Shown here one piece after another: positions 53,079-61,526 of a DNA stretch of 64,000 nt. Source of the stretch: JAXMEB01 sp046348545 (GTDB taxonomy: Bacteria; Pseudomonadota; Gammaproteobacteria; Berkiellales; Berkiellaceae); the NCBI GenBank assembly GCA_046348545.1, contig JAXMEB010000003.1:372001-436000 (forward strand). Reading direction: 5' to 3'. The notes beneath the pieces were generated by a model, which did not search any database, was not told the origin of the DNA, and worked only from the letters and a program-made list of their open reading frames with translations. The position numbers and the translations under genes were made by a program. Every line of letters starts with the position of its first letter. Position 1 is the stretch's first letter.

Positions 53079-54164
53079 ATGAAGCCCTCCATCCAAATGA
53101 AATTAGAGAAATTAAAAGAACGTCATGAAGAGCTGGGGCAATTATTATCTGACCCCGATGTGATTGGCGATCAGAAAAAATTCAGAGAGTACTCAAAAGA
53201 GTATGCTGAGTTAGAGCCAATGGCACATTGCTTTTCTGAATGGGAAAAGGCACAAATCAATATAGCAACGTCAAAGTCTTTATTGGATGATCCGGATCCC
53301 GAGATGAAAGCCCTTGCGAGAGAAGATCTTGAAAATACAGAGCAAAAATCCGTATCTTTAGAGTCTGAGCTGCAATTTTTAATGTTACCCAAAGATCCGG
53401 ATGATGATAAAAATATTTTTCTAGAAATTAGGGCGGGGACCGGCGGGGATGAGGCAGCTATTTTTGCAGGTGATTTGGCTCGCATGTACATGCGATATGC
53501 GGAGTCTCGAAGATGGCAAGTTGAAGTGATTAGTGAGAGTCATGGTGAACATGGTGGATTTAAAGAAATCATCATGCGACTAGTTGGCATGGGCGTATAT
53601 GGTTATCTGAAATTTGAATCCGGGGCTCATCGCGTTCAACGCGTTCCTCAGACAGAAGCACAAGGTCGGATACATACCTCGGCTTGTACCGTCGCTGTGA
53701 TGACAGAAGCCGATGAGATTGATGAGATTAAAATTGATCCCAGTGAGTTGAGAGTCGATACTTATCGTGCATCCGGCGCGGGAGGGCAGCACGTCAATAA
53801 AACCGATTCAGCGGTTCGTTTGACGCATATTCCAACCGGTATTGTGGTCGAGTGTCAGGATGAGCGCTCTCAGCACAAGAATAGAGCAAAAGCCATGTCT
53901 CTTTTACAGTCAAAGCTGTTGACTCAGCAGCAAGACAAACAAAAACAACATGAGAGTGAAACCAGAAAGTTACTCGTCGGTTCTGGTGATCGTTCAGAGC
54001 GCATTCGTACTTACAATTTTCCACAGGGCCGTGTGACTGATCATCGAATTAATTTAACACTTTATAAGCTGGATCAAGTCATGGAAGGAGCAATTGATGA
54101 AATTGTAGAAGCGCTGAGACAAGAATATCAAGCCGATCAACTTGCTGAATTAGCCCAAGAATGA
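53079..54164 (+). CDS. prfA: Peptide chain release factor 1
   Basis: 361 residues, the usual RF1 length. The GGQ motif is SGAGGQHVNKTDSAVRLTH; a PAT/PxT-type decoding region lies in the first half (domain 2), and the N-terminal coiled coil is present. It starts three bases after the hemA stop. Its product is methylated on the GGQ glutamine by the next gene's product, PrmC. Confidence 0.98.
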   Translation: MKPSIQMKLEKLKERHEELGQLLSDPDVIGDQKKFREYSKEYAELEPMAHCFSEWEKAQINIATSKSLLDDPDPEMKALAREDLENTEQKSVSLESELQFLMLPKDPDDDKNIFLEIRAGTGGDEAAIFAGDLARMYMRYAESRRWQVEVISESHGEHGGFKEIIMRLVGMGVYGYLKFESGAHRVQRVPQTEAQGRIHTSACTVAVMTEADEIDEIKIDPSELRVDTYRASGAGGQHVNKTDSAVRLTHIPTGIVVECQDERSQHKNRAKAMSLLQSKLLTQQQDKQKQHESETRKLLVGSGDRSERIRTYNFPQGRVTDHRINLTLYKLDQVMEGAIDEIVEALRQEYQADQLAELAQE

Positions 54165-54988
54165 AATCTATCAAAGATTGTTTAGCTTGGGCGGACACCA
54201 TGTTACCGTCATCAGCCACCCCTAGACTGGATGCTGAATGCCTTCTCATGTTTGTCACTAAGTTAAAGCGTGAACAACTACTGATGTTTCCAGAGCAACT
54301 GATATCGGATAATGATATTGAGCGATTTAAACAATTAGTCTCTTCTCGTCAGCAGGGTGAGCCGATTGCGTATCTGATTGGAGAGAAAGATTTTTGGAAT
54401 TTGACCTTAAAAGTGACGGCCGATACACTCGTGCCCCGTCCTGAGACTGAAACGCTGGTTGAGTTTATTCTGAAGGAATGTCAGCAACCTTTAATGCGGA
54501 TGCTTGATTTAGGGACGGGAACGGGGGCGATAGCATTAGCATTGGCAGAGGAAAGACCTGAATGGGAGATTTGGGCTAGTGATGATTCAGATGCTGCTCT
54601 GGAAGTGGCAAAACAAAATGCAATTCTTAATCAAATTATACAGGTGCGATTTCATCAGGGCCATTATTTTGAAGGATTACCTGAGCAATACTTTAATCTG
54701 ATTTGTAGTAATCCTCCTTATCTCAGTGCTACCGATCCCTATTTGTCAGGTGATATTCGATTTGAACCGCTATCTGCTTTGGTTTCCGGTAAAACAGGTT
54801 TAGAGTGTCTTGAATCTATAATTAAAATTGCGCCAACATACTTAACTGAGCAAGGTTGGCTGGTATTGGAGCATGGATATAATCAAGCAGAATCGGTTTC
54901 GAAGCTATTCACTGCCCGATTTCACAACATTCAGCAATCTGCTGATCTCAGTGGAATTGTTCGGATGACGGCTGGACAATTGCGGTAG
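54161..54988 (+). CDS. prmC: Release-factor glutamine N5-methyltransferase
   Basis: 275 residues. SAM-dependent methyltransferase of RF1/RF2. SAM motif I is MLDLGTGTGAIALALAEE and the catalytic NPPY is in LICSNPPYLSATDPY; LVPRPETETLVEF precedes. The start overlaps prfA by four bases; its 3' end overlaps the convergent small membrane protein gene by 41 bases. Confidence 0.97.
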   Translation: MKSIKDCLAWADTMLPSSATPRLDAECLLMFVTKLKREQLLMFPEQLISDNDIERFKQLVSSRQQGEPIAYLIGEKDFWNLTLKVTADTLVPRPETETLVEFILKECQQPLMRMLDLGTGTGAIALALAEERPEWEIWASDDSDAALEVAKQNAILNQIIQVRFHQGHYFEGLPEQYFNLICSNPPYLSATDPYLSGDIRFEPLSALVSGKTGLECLESIIKIAPTYLTEQGWLVLEHGYNQAESVSKLFTARFHNIQQSADLSGIVRMTAGQLR

Positions 54989-55376
54989 AAGTGGTTTTTG
55001 TTGTTTGCCAAAAAATACCAAGAATTATAATCCCCAATAAACCTAGAATGGCGAAACTGATCATCCGGATACGCCATTTAGATGGTTGGCGATTTGAACC
55101 CACTTTTAAATTCGGCAATTGATTAGAGAGTGCCTCCACAAAGCCAGGATCCTCTATTATTAAGCGCACATTTGGGTTATCTCGGTAGGTCAGTGTACTT
55201 AAACTATGTTGAGTAATCCCATTCAGTCGTTGTAGTTTTGAGGATAGCCAATATAAATGCAAGGGCTTGGACTCATCGAGGCTGGAGATTTCAAGGCCGT
55301 CATCATACAAAGTGATTTTTACATCTTGCTCATTTCCTTGCCCGTCATTATACCGAGTGATCAAATGTTTAATCAT
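54948..55376 (-). CDS. Small membrane protein, possibly a truncated M48-peptidase N-terminus (DUF7092-like)
   Basis: 142 residues. The N-terminal 95 residues (TRYNDGQGNEQDVKITLYDDG...LHLYWLSSKLQRLNG) resemble the DUF7092-type domain that precedes M48 metallopeptidases in some proteobacteria. One transmembrane helix follows (MISFAILGLLGIIILGIFW), then 20 polar residues and a stop inside prmC. No HExxH is present. It may be a free-standing small membrane protein or the front of a truncated peptidase. The convergent 41-base overlap with prmC is consistent with truncation by deletion. Confidence 0.6.
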   Translation of the reverse strand: MIKHLITRYNDGQGNEQDVKITLYDDGLEISSLDESKPLHLYWLSSKLQRLNGITQHSLSTLTYRDNPNVRLIIEDPGFVEALSNQLPNLKVGSNRQPSKWRIRMISFAILGLLGIIILGIFWQTTKTTSTAIVQPSSEQFH

Positions 55377-55498
55377 AATTACAACAGTTATGGTAATGAA
55401 CTAAGCCCTATGATGTAACATAGCAAAATTTTGGACTAGGCAACGTTTTTTTTATGAGGTAAGCTTCCTCGGGTCGATGACGTAAGGAGGTATTGACG

Positions 55499-55813
55499 AT
55501 GAAGGACTTAAACAAACAAGAATTAGTCATGATTCATGGTGGCGCTGCCGCGCTAAAAGCAGCAGGAGTCGCTATTTCTGTAGTGACAGGCTATTTGGTG
55601 GGTTCAAATGTTTTAGATCAGCATTTGTCCAGTGTGCCTCATGCAGATCAAGGTAAACTTGGTTTGCCGTTTCTAGGGGCATTAGCAGGGACTGCACTTT
55701 GGACCTCAGGTTGTAGGTCTTTAAATACGATTGTAATTGGTTCATTAGTTAACTTTTCAGTGGCTGCTATTGCTTATATTGGTGGTAAAAGCCCAGAGAT
55801 AGGTGAACTATAA
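55499..55813 (+). CDS. Small peptide with a double-glycine leader (microcin-like), copy 2
   Basis: 104 residues from the ATG at 55499, with AAGGAGG eight bases before; a TTG two codons earlier is less likely. The leader MKDLNKQELVMIHGG has the pattern of Gly-Gly bacteriocin leaders and parallels peptide 1 (MRELSIEETKSSHGG), sharing the HGG end. The mature part of about 89 residues is hydrophobic and rich in GxxxG-type spacing (AGVAISVVTGYLVGSN; LGALAGTALWTSG). No transporter, immunity or modification gene is adjacent; gatB lies downstream on the other strand. Confidence 0.65.
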   Translation: MKDLNKQELVMIHGGAAALKAAGVAISVVTGYLVGSNVLDQHLSSVPHADQGKLGLPFLGALAGTALWTSGCRSLNTIVIGSLVNFSVAAIAYIGGKSPEIGEL

Positions 55814-55824
55814 AATATCTTGTT

Positions 55825-55847
55825 TAACCCCACATTGCGTGGGGTTA
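55825..55847. terminator. Hairpin between peptide 2 and gatB
   Basis: TAACCCCAC (55825-55833) pairs with GTGGGGTTA (55839-55847) around five bases. There is no long T-run on either side, so termination would be weak. It separates two convergent genes. Confidence 0.55.
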
Positions 55848-55868
55848 GACGGCCAGAATTTTTTAGCC

Positions 55869-57302
55869 TTATTTCAATTTCGCTTTGAGTATATCATTTA
55901 CCTGAGCAGGGTTTGCTTTGCCCTGTGAACGTTTCATGACTTGCCCCACGAAAAATCCAAACACCTTGTCTTTTCCACTGCGATATTGTTCCACTTGTTC
56001 TGGATTGGCTTCAATAATTTCATCAATTATTTTTTCAATTGCAGAAGTATCTGTCACTTGTTTAAGACCCTGCTTTTCAATAATCTCATCGGGAGATCCT
56101 TCTCCCTGAAGCATCGCTTCAAATACTGTTTTAGCGATTTTCCCAGAAATTGTGTTGTCTTGAATTCGATTGAGTAGCGCCGCTAAAGCCGTTGAAGACA
56201 CAGGACTTTTTGTAAGTTCAAGTGAAAGCTTATTTAAAGCACCGAGTAAATCACCCATAATCCAATTGGCCGCCAATTTAGGATTAGAAGAGGTTAAAGA
56301 CTTTTCTACGGTTTCAAAATAATCTGCCAGTTCTCGGCTTGAAGTAAGCAGATTCGCATCATAGTCTGATAGACCAAATTCCTTTACAAATCGTTCTCGC
56401 TTTTGTTCAGGCAATTCAGGTAATGTTTTTCGAATGGTTTCGATAAAATCTGGAGAAAGTTGGACAGGTAATAAATCCGGATCGGGAAAGTATCGGTAGT
56501 CGTTGGCTTCTTCCTTTTCGCGCATCGGCCTGGTTTCTTGTTTGACTGGATCAAAGAGGCGTGTTTGTTGAATAATTTTCCCACCTTGTTCCAGAATCGA
56601 AATGTGTCTGGCAACTTCATGATGAATCGCTTGTTCTACAAACCGAAATGAATTGATATTCTTCATTTCAGTTCGCGTCCCTAACTTTGTTTCACCTAAT
56701 GGTCGAACAGACACATTTGCATCGCATCTAAAATTACCTTCTTGTAAATTGCCATCAGAGATCCCTAAATATCGAACCAAGGCGTGTAGTGTTTTGAGAT
56801 AAGCGACAGCTTCTTCAGCGGTCCGCATATCTGGCTCAGAGACAATTTCAAGTAGTGCCGTACCAGCGCGGTTGAGATCGATACCCGTCATGCCATGAAA
56901 GTCTTCGTGGAGTGATTTACCCGCATCCTCTTCTAAATGGGCTCTGGTGATGCCGATTCTCTTGATGGTCTCATGGACAGGAATATCTAGATGCCCTTTG
57001 TGAACAATCGGGAGCTCGTATTGTGAAATTTGATATCCCTTTGGTAAATCAGGATAAAAATAATTTTTTCGGGCAAATACTGAGATGGGTGCGATTTGGC
57101 AATGAGTTGCTAGACCAAATTTGACGGCCATCTTAACAGCGTCTTCATTGAGGACGGGTAGTACGCCGGGCATACCCAGATCGATAGCACAAGCTTGTGT
57201 ATTCGGGCTCGCACCAAATTGAGTAGAAGCCCCTGAAAAAATTTTTGAATTCGTTGCAAGTTGAACGTGAACTTCAAGACCAATGACTGTTTCCCATTGC
57301 AT
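55869..57302 (-). CDS. gatB: Asp-tRNA(Asn)/Glu-tRNA(Gln) amidotransferase subunit B
   Basis: 477 residues. tRNA-binding kinase-like subunit of GatCAB, which turns Glu-tRNA(Gln) or Asp-tRNA(Asn) into the cognate species. ETVIGLEVHVQLATNSKIFS, DLPKGYQISQYE, and GKSLHEDF-type blocks are typical; the C-terminal helical YqeY-like tail ends the protein. Last gene of gatC-gatA-gatB. Confidence 0.98.
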   Translation of the reverse strand: MQWETVIGLEVHVQLATNSKIFSGASTQFGASPNTQACAIDLGMPGVLPVLNEDAVKMAVKFGLATHCQIAPISVFARKNYFYPDLPKGYQISQYELPIVHKGHLDIPVHETIKRIGITRAHLEEDAGKSLHEDFHGMTGIDLNRAGTALLEIVSEPDMRTAEEAVAYLKTLHALVRYLGISDGNLQEGNFRCDANVSVRPLGETKLGTRTEMKNINSFRFVEQAIHHEVARHISILEQGGKIIQQTRLFDPVKQETRPMREKEEANDYRYFPDPDLLPVQLSPDFIETIRKTLPELPEQKRERFVKEFGLSDYDANLLTSSRELADYFETVEKSLTSSNPKLAANWIMGDLLGALNKLSLELTKSPVSSTALAALLNRIQDNTISGKIAKTVFEAMLQGEGSPDEIIEKQGLKQVTDTSAIEKIIDEIIEANPEQVEQYRSGKDKVFGFFVGQVMKRSQGKANPAQVNDILKAKLK

Positions 57303-57303
57303 T

Positions 57304-58764
57304 TTATGATACCTCTATGCCTTCAGGTTGCATGTTGTGCCAATCCGTATTTTTTTGAAATTGATGTCCTGCGTTGAGTAACAGACCTTCGCTAAAATGC
57401 GGGCCGATCAATTGTAGCCCAACTGGGTAGCCCTTGAGGAACCCCGCGGGTATGCTGATACCTGGTAATCCAGCTAAATTGACAGCGATAGTATAGACAT
57501 CGGAGAGGTACATACTCACTGGATCATCTACCTTTTCACCAATTTTGAATGCGGTGGAAGGTGTGGTGGGTCCTAATATAAGATCGACAGATTGAAAGGC
57601 TGTCTTGAAATCTTCAGCAATCAAGTGACGAACTTTCTGAGCTTTTAAATAATAGGCATCATAATACCCAGCTGAAAGCACATAGGTGCCAATCATGATT
57701 CGACGCTTGACTTCATCGCCGAAACCCTCTGAGCGCGATCGCTTGTAGAGATCTTCTAAATTTTTAGGATGTTCACAGCGATACCCATACCGTACGCCAT
57801 CATACCGAGATAGATTCGAAGAGCATTCTGCGGGTGCGACCACGTAGTAAGCCGCAACCGACAGCGGACTATTTGGCAATGAAATAGATTTTACAGTTGC
57901 GCCCAGAGATTCAAAAATTTTGATTGCTTCTTGTGTAATGGCTTGAATATCTGAGGGGAGTCCTTTATCAAAATATTCTTTGGGTAATCCAATAGTTTTA
58001 CCTTTTAATGATTCATTAAGATATTTTGTATAATTTGGGACTGCCTCATCAACGCTTGTTGAATCAAGACGATCAAAGCCTGCCATGCCTTCGAGTAGTA
58101 AAGCGGCATCTTCTGCTGTCTGGGTCATGGGGCCACCTTGATCTAGGCTGGAGGCAAAAGCGATCATCCCGTATCGAGAGACACGTCCATAGGTTGGTTT
58201 TAAGCCTGTAATGCCACAAAAAGCGGCTGGTTGACGTATAGAGCCGCCTGTGTCTGTACCTGTTGCAGCGGGGGCAAGTCTGGCGGCAATCGCTACAGCG
58301 GACCCGCCTGAAGAGCCTCCTGGCACACACGTTGAATCCCAAGGATTTCGAGCGGGGCCGTAGTAGCTATTTTCATTCGATGAACCCATTGCAAACTCAT
58401 CCATATTAGTTTTGCCGAGCAAAACCATTCCTTTTTCTTGTAAGCGCATTACGACGGTCGCATCATAAGGTGCTTCAAAATTATCTAACATTTTTGAGCC
58501 ACAAGTGGTTTTAATTCCTTTTGTACAGAAAATATCTTTTTGAGCAATCGGAAGTCCAAGTAATGGATTGTGTTCACCTTTAGCACGTCTTGCATCAGCT
58601 GCTTTTGCTTGAGCAAGGGCAACTTCTTCGGTTACGGTGATAAACGCGTTGAACGTTGAGTTGAAGTGCTTAATACGATCCAAATAGCATTGTGTGATTT
58701 CAACACTGGAGAATTTTTTGTTTGCTAAGCCTTGTGATAATTCGCTGAGTGTGTGCTTCCACAT
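57304..58764 (-). CDS. gatA: Asp-tRNA(Asn)/Glu-tRNA(Gln) amidotransferase subunit A
   Basis: 486 residues. Amidase-signature enzyme supplying ammonia for GatB. The Ser-cisSer-Lys triad is visible: K in LPIAQKDIFCTKG, and serines in GGSSGGSAVAIAARLAP and GTDTGGSIRQPAAFCG. One base separates it from gatB. Confidence 0.98.
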   Translation of the reverse strand: MWKHTLSELSQGLANKKFSSVEITQCYLDRIKHFNSTFNAFITVTEEVALAQAKAADARRAKGEHNPLLGLPIAQKDIFCTKGIKTTCGSKMLDNFEAPYDATVVMRLQEKGMVLLGKTNMDEFAMGSSNENSYYGPARNPWDSTCVPGGSSGGSAVAIAARLAPAATGTDTGGSIRQPAAFCGITGLKPTYGRVSRYGMIAFASSLDQGGPMTQTAEDAALLLEGMAGFDRLDSTSVDEAVPNYTKYLNESLKGKTIGLPKEYFDKGLPSDIQAITQEAIKIFESLGATVKSISLPNSPLSVAAYYVVAPAECSSNLSRYDGVRYGYRCEHPKNLEDLYKRSRSEGFGDEVKRRIMIGTYVLSAGYYDAYYLKAQKVRHLIAEDFKTAFQSVDLILGPTTPSTAFKIGEKVDDPVSMYLSDVYTIAVNLAGLPGISIPAGFLKGYPVGLQLIGPHFSEGLLLNAGHQFQKNTDWHNMQPEGIEVS

Positions 58765-58779
58765 CTTTTGTCTACCTTC

Positions 58780-59076
58780 TTAATTTTCAATTACTTGAGG
58801 GACTAGATACAAACCAGCTTCAGTTTGGGGCGCAATCTTTTGAAATGCATCTCGATCAGGATGCTCAGTGACTTCATCTGCTCGAAATCGCTGGGTCAAT
58901 CCTTCTAAGGGATGGGCCATTGGGTGGATGGATTGAGTCGAAGCTTGGCTTAAGTTTTCCACCAAATTTAAAATATTAGAAAGGTTCCTTTCATAGATGG
59001 GGATATCTTTTTCTTGGATATCCAAACGGGCTAAATGTGCGATTTTTTTAATATCTTCTCGAGATAAGGACATCAT
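58780..59076 (-). CDS. gatC: Asp-tRNA(Asn)/Glu-tRNA(Gln) amidotransferase subunit C
   Basis: 98 residues. Small stabilising subunit of GatCAB. IKKIAHLARLDIQEKDIPIY is the typical helical start, and the Pro-less loop plus FRADEV is conserved. It begins the operon; the divergent neighbour at 59193 would normally be mreB. Confidence 0.95.
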   Translation of the reverse strand: MMSLSREDIKKIAHLARLDIQEKDIPIYERNLSNILNLVENLSQASTQSIHPMAHPLEGLTQRFRADEVTEHPDRDAFQKIAPQTEAGLYLVPQVIEN

Positions 59077-59192
59077 ATCCCCCTGACTTAAGGTTTTAAG
59101 TGAGTCAATGTATCATAATTCCCGGCTTGCCCAAAGGCGCTTGGATTGCTATAAAGTTCTCCCCCCTTTGCAGTTCATTAGGAAGTTGCTGC

Positions 59193-60062
59193 ATGTTACG
59201 GGCATTTCAAACCACGATGCGCCCTAAAATTGCGCTTGATTTGGGTCATTCCGAGATCCGAATCGCTATTTTAGGCAAAGAGAATAGCACTCTCCCCTTT
59301 CCGAGCTATCAAATCCGGAATGTGAGATTGTTAACTGAATTTATAAAAAAGCACCTAGGGTATTGGCTCAGACTCAGGCCAGATCTCTATTTTTTAGTTG
59401 ATCCTTGCGATTCCCATGAGCGTCAGTTGAGTGTAAGAGATATAGGAACTGCGTTGGGAGCGCATCGAGTTTATCGCATTCTAAGGCCATTAGCACATGT
59501 TAAGTCACTCAACACCGTTCCATGGGGAACCGTTTTAGTCGATATTGGAGCTGAGGCAGTCGTGATTAGCACGATACAAGAGGGTAGCGTCCTCCAGTGT
59601 CATGAAATCCAAAGCGGTGGAAAAGCGCTTGACCAGCATTTAATACAGTACTTGCGACGTAACTACTATTTGAATATCTCGTTGCAAACAGCAGAAAATA
59701 TGAAAAAGAGTACGAGCCCAGCACATTTGATTTCTGCGATTCAGAGCCAAACAGGTGTTCCCGTGCGAGCGCTTATTTATCAAGAAGAATTAATGGATGC
59801 TTGGCAGCCTGTTTTACAAAGTTGGACTGAAGCGATTCAACAAAGTTTGTATCAATCATCGTATAAATTGGTTGAATGTCTTAAAGTAGAGGGTATTTTC
59901 ATCACAGGGGGAGGAGCTTTGTTAAACGGCTTGAACGAATATTTAGCGAGCGCGTTAAATATTTCTGTTACCCGGCTTCAAGCCCCTTTACAATCAGCAC
60001 TAATAGGCGCTGAGCATTGGATGAATGGAATTAAGTTACCAGAATGTCTGAAGAAGTATTGA
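59193..60062 (+). CDS. Degenerate MreB-like actin-fold protein
   Basis: 289 residues from the ATG at 59193 (AGGAAG upstream); the start MLRAFQTTM parallels the canonical MreB start MLKKFRG. The gene occupies the position of mreB between gatC and rng. Compared with MreB (about 345 residues), the first phosphate motif is changed (ALDLGHSEIRIAI in place of DLGTANT), the second reads VDIGAEAVVIST in place of DIGGGTT, while the adenosine motif ITGGGALLNGLNEYL is retained. mreC, mreD and maf are missing, and the 3' end overlaps rng. It may be a divergent non-filamenting MreB or an eroding paralogue, with standard mreB elsewhere. Confidence 0.75.
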   Translation: MLRAFQTTMRPKIALDLGHSEIRIAILGKENSTLPFPSYQIRNVRLLTEFIKKHLGYWLRLRPDLYFLVDPCDSHERQLSVRDIGTALGAHRVYRILRPLAHVKSLNTVPWGTVLVDIGAEAVVISTIQEGSVLQCHEIQSGGKALDQHLIQYLRRNYYLNISLQTAENMKKSTSPAHLISAIQSQTGVPVRALIYQEELMDAWQPVLQSWTEAIQQSLYQSSYKLVECLKVEGIFITGGGALLNGLNEYLASALNISVTRLQAPLQSALIGAEHWMNGIKLPECLKKY

Positions 60063-61516
60063 TTAATGTCACACCCAAAGAAACACGCGTTGCGATTGTT
60101 GAGAATGGTGTATTGCAAGAACTATTTGTTGAGCGTGCCTCTAAACATGGGTTGGTGGGTAACATCTACCTCGGTAATGTTGTCAGAGTACTACCTGGCA
60201 TGCAAGCGGCTTTTGTAGAAATAGGCCTAGAGCGTGCTGCATTTTTACACCTGACCGATATGCTTGGGAAGCAGCATGATGAAGAAGAAAGCCCAGGTGA
60301 GACAATATCGGTAAGTTGTATTACACAACTTTTAAAAGAAGGTCAAGAAATTGTAGTCCAAGTGATCAAAGATCCTTTGGGTACAAAGGGTGCCAGGCTA
60401 ACAACCCGAATTTCGTTGCCCTCACGGTTTCTTGTCTTTATGCCTGACTTGCAACATATTGGGGTTTCGCAACGGATTGAAGATGAAGTAGAGAGAGAAC
60501 GTTTAAGGCAAATTGTTTCAGAGGCTTTAAAGCCAGGGGAAGGGGGGTATATTGTTCGAACGGCTGCTGAAGGGATGGATCTCGTTGCATTAGAATCGAA
60601 TAAGCAATATTTGCAGAAATTGTGGAAAACGATCCAGTCAAAAATAAAACTAGCAAAAAGTGGAGAGATTATTCACGAAGATCTGCCGTTGGTATTGAGG
60701 GCTTTGCGTGATTTGATTTCTGTGCAAACAGAGCGTGTCCGTATCGATGAACTTGATGCTACTGAAAAAGCAACAGAATTTGTTAAGGCTTTCGTGCCCA
60801 ATATTCTAGGCAGGGTAGAATATTACAAAAATGAAAGGCCTATTTTTGATTTTTATAATATTGAAGATGAAATACAGCGTGCTTTGCAACGAAAAGTGAT
60901 TTTAAAATCAGGGGGGCATTTATATTTTGACCAAACCGAAGCGATGACCACCATTGATGTTAATACAGGTGCGTTCGTAGGTCATCGGAATTTAGAAGAG
61001 ACTATTTTTAAAACGAATTTAGAGGCGGCCTCAGTCATTGCCAGACAACTTCGACTTAGAAATCTGGGTGGCATTATTATCATTGATTTCATCGATATGA
61101 CCGATGAAGAGCATAAACGACAGGTGCTGCGAGCGTTAGAGAAGGCACTCAGCAAGGATCATGCTAAGACAAGCATCAGTCAGGTCTCAGCGCTAGGACT
61201 TGTTGAAATGACTCGCAAGCGTACACGTGAAAGCTTGGAGCATGTGCTGTGTCAAGTCTGCCCGATGTGTGAGGGCCGAGGTTCAATTAAATCTATCGAA
61301 ACCATTTGTAATGAAATATTTAGAGAAGTATTAAGAACAGATAGGGCTTATGATGCAAAGAGTTATCTGGTTTTAGCATGTCAGCAAGTTGTTGATAGAA
61401 TGCTAGATGAAGACTCAACTGTGCTTGCAGAATTACAAGACTTATTAGGTAAATCTGTTCAATTTCAAGTGGAATCGCTGTATACACAAGAACAATTTGA
61501 CGTGGTGTTGATGTAA
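60044..61516 (+). CDS. rng: Ribonuclease G
   Basis: 490 residues. Endoribonuclease of the RNase E/G family, processing rRNA and mRNA. An S1 domain begins at about residue 35 (GNIYLGNVVRVLPGMQAAFVEIG). The catalytic DNase I-like domain contains DVNTGAFVG, and IIIIDFIDM holds the metal-binding Asp. The zinc-link CPMCEGRG occurs at about residue 405. It lacks the long C-terminal tail of RNase E. The start overlaps the MreB-like gene by 19 bases. Confidence 0.96.
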   Translation: MSEEVLINVTPKETRVAIVENGVLQELFVERASKHGLVGNIYLGNVVRVLPGMQAAFVEIGLERAAFLHLTDMLGKQHDEEESPGETISVSCITQLLKEGQEIVVQVIKDPLGTKGARLTTRISLPSRFLVFMPDLQHIGVSQRIEDEVERERLRQIVSEALKPGEGGYIVRTAAEGMDLVALESNKQYLQKLWKTIQSKIKLAKSGEIIHEDLPLVLRALRDLISVQTERVRIDELDATEKATEFVKAFVPNILGRVEYYKNERPIFDFYNIEDEIQRALQRKVILKSGGHLYFDQTEAMTTIDVNTGAFVGHRNLEETIFKTNLEAASVIARQLRLRNLGGIIIIDFIDMTDEEHKRQVLRALEKALSKDHAKTSISQVSALGLVEMTRKRTRESLEHVLCQVCPMCEGRGSIKSIETICNEIFREVLRTDRAYDAKSYLVLACQQVVDRMLDEDSTVLAELQDLLGKSVQFQVESLYTQEQFDVVLM

Positions 61517-61526
61517 CGAAATTTTA

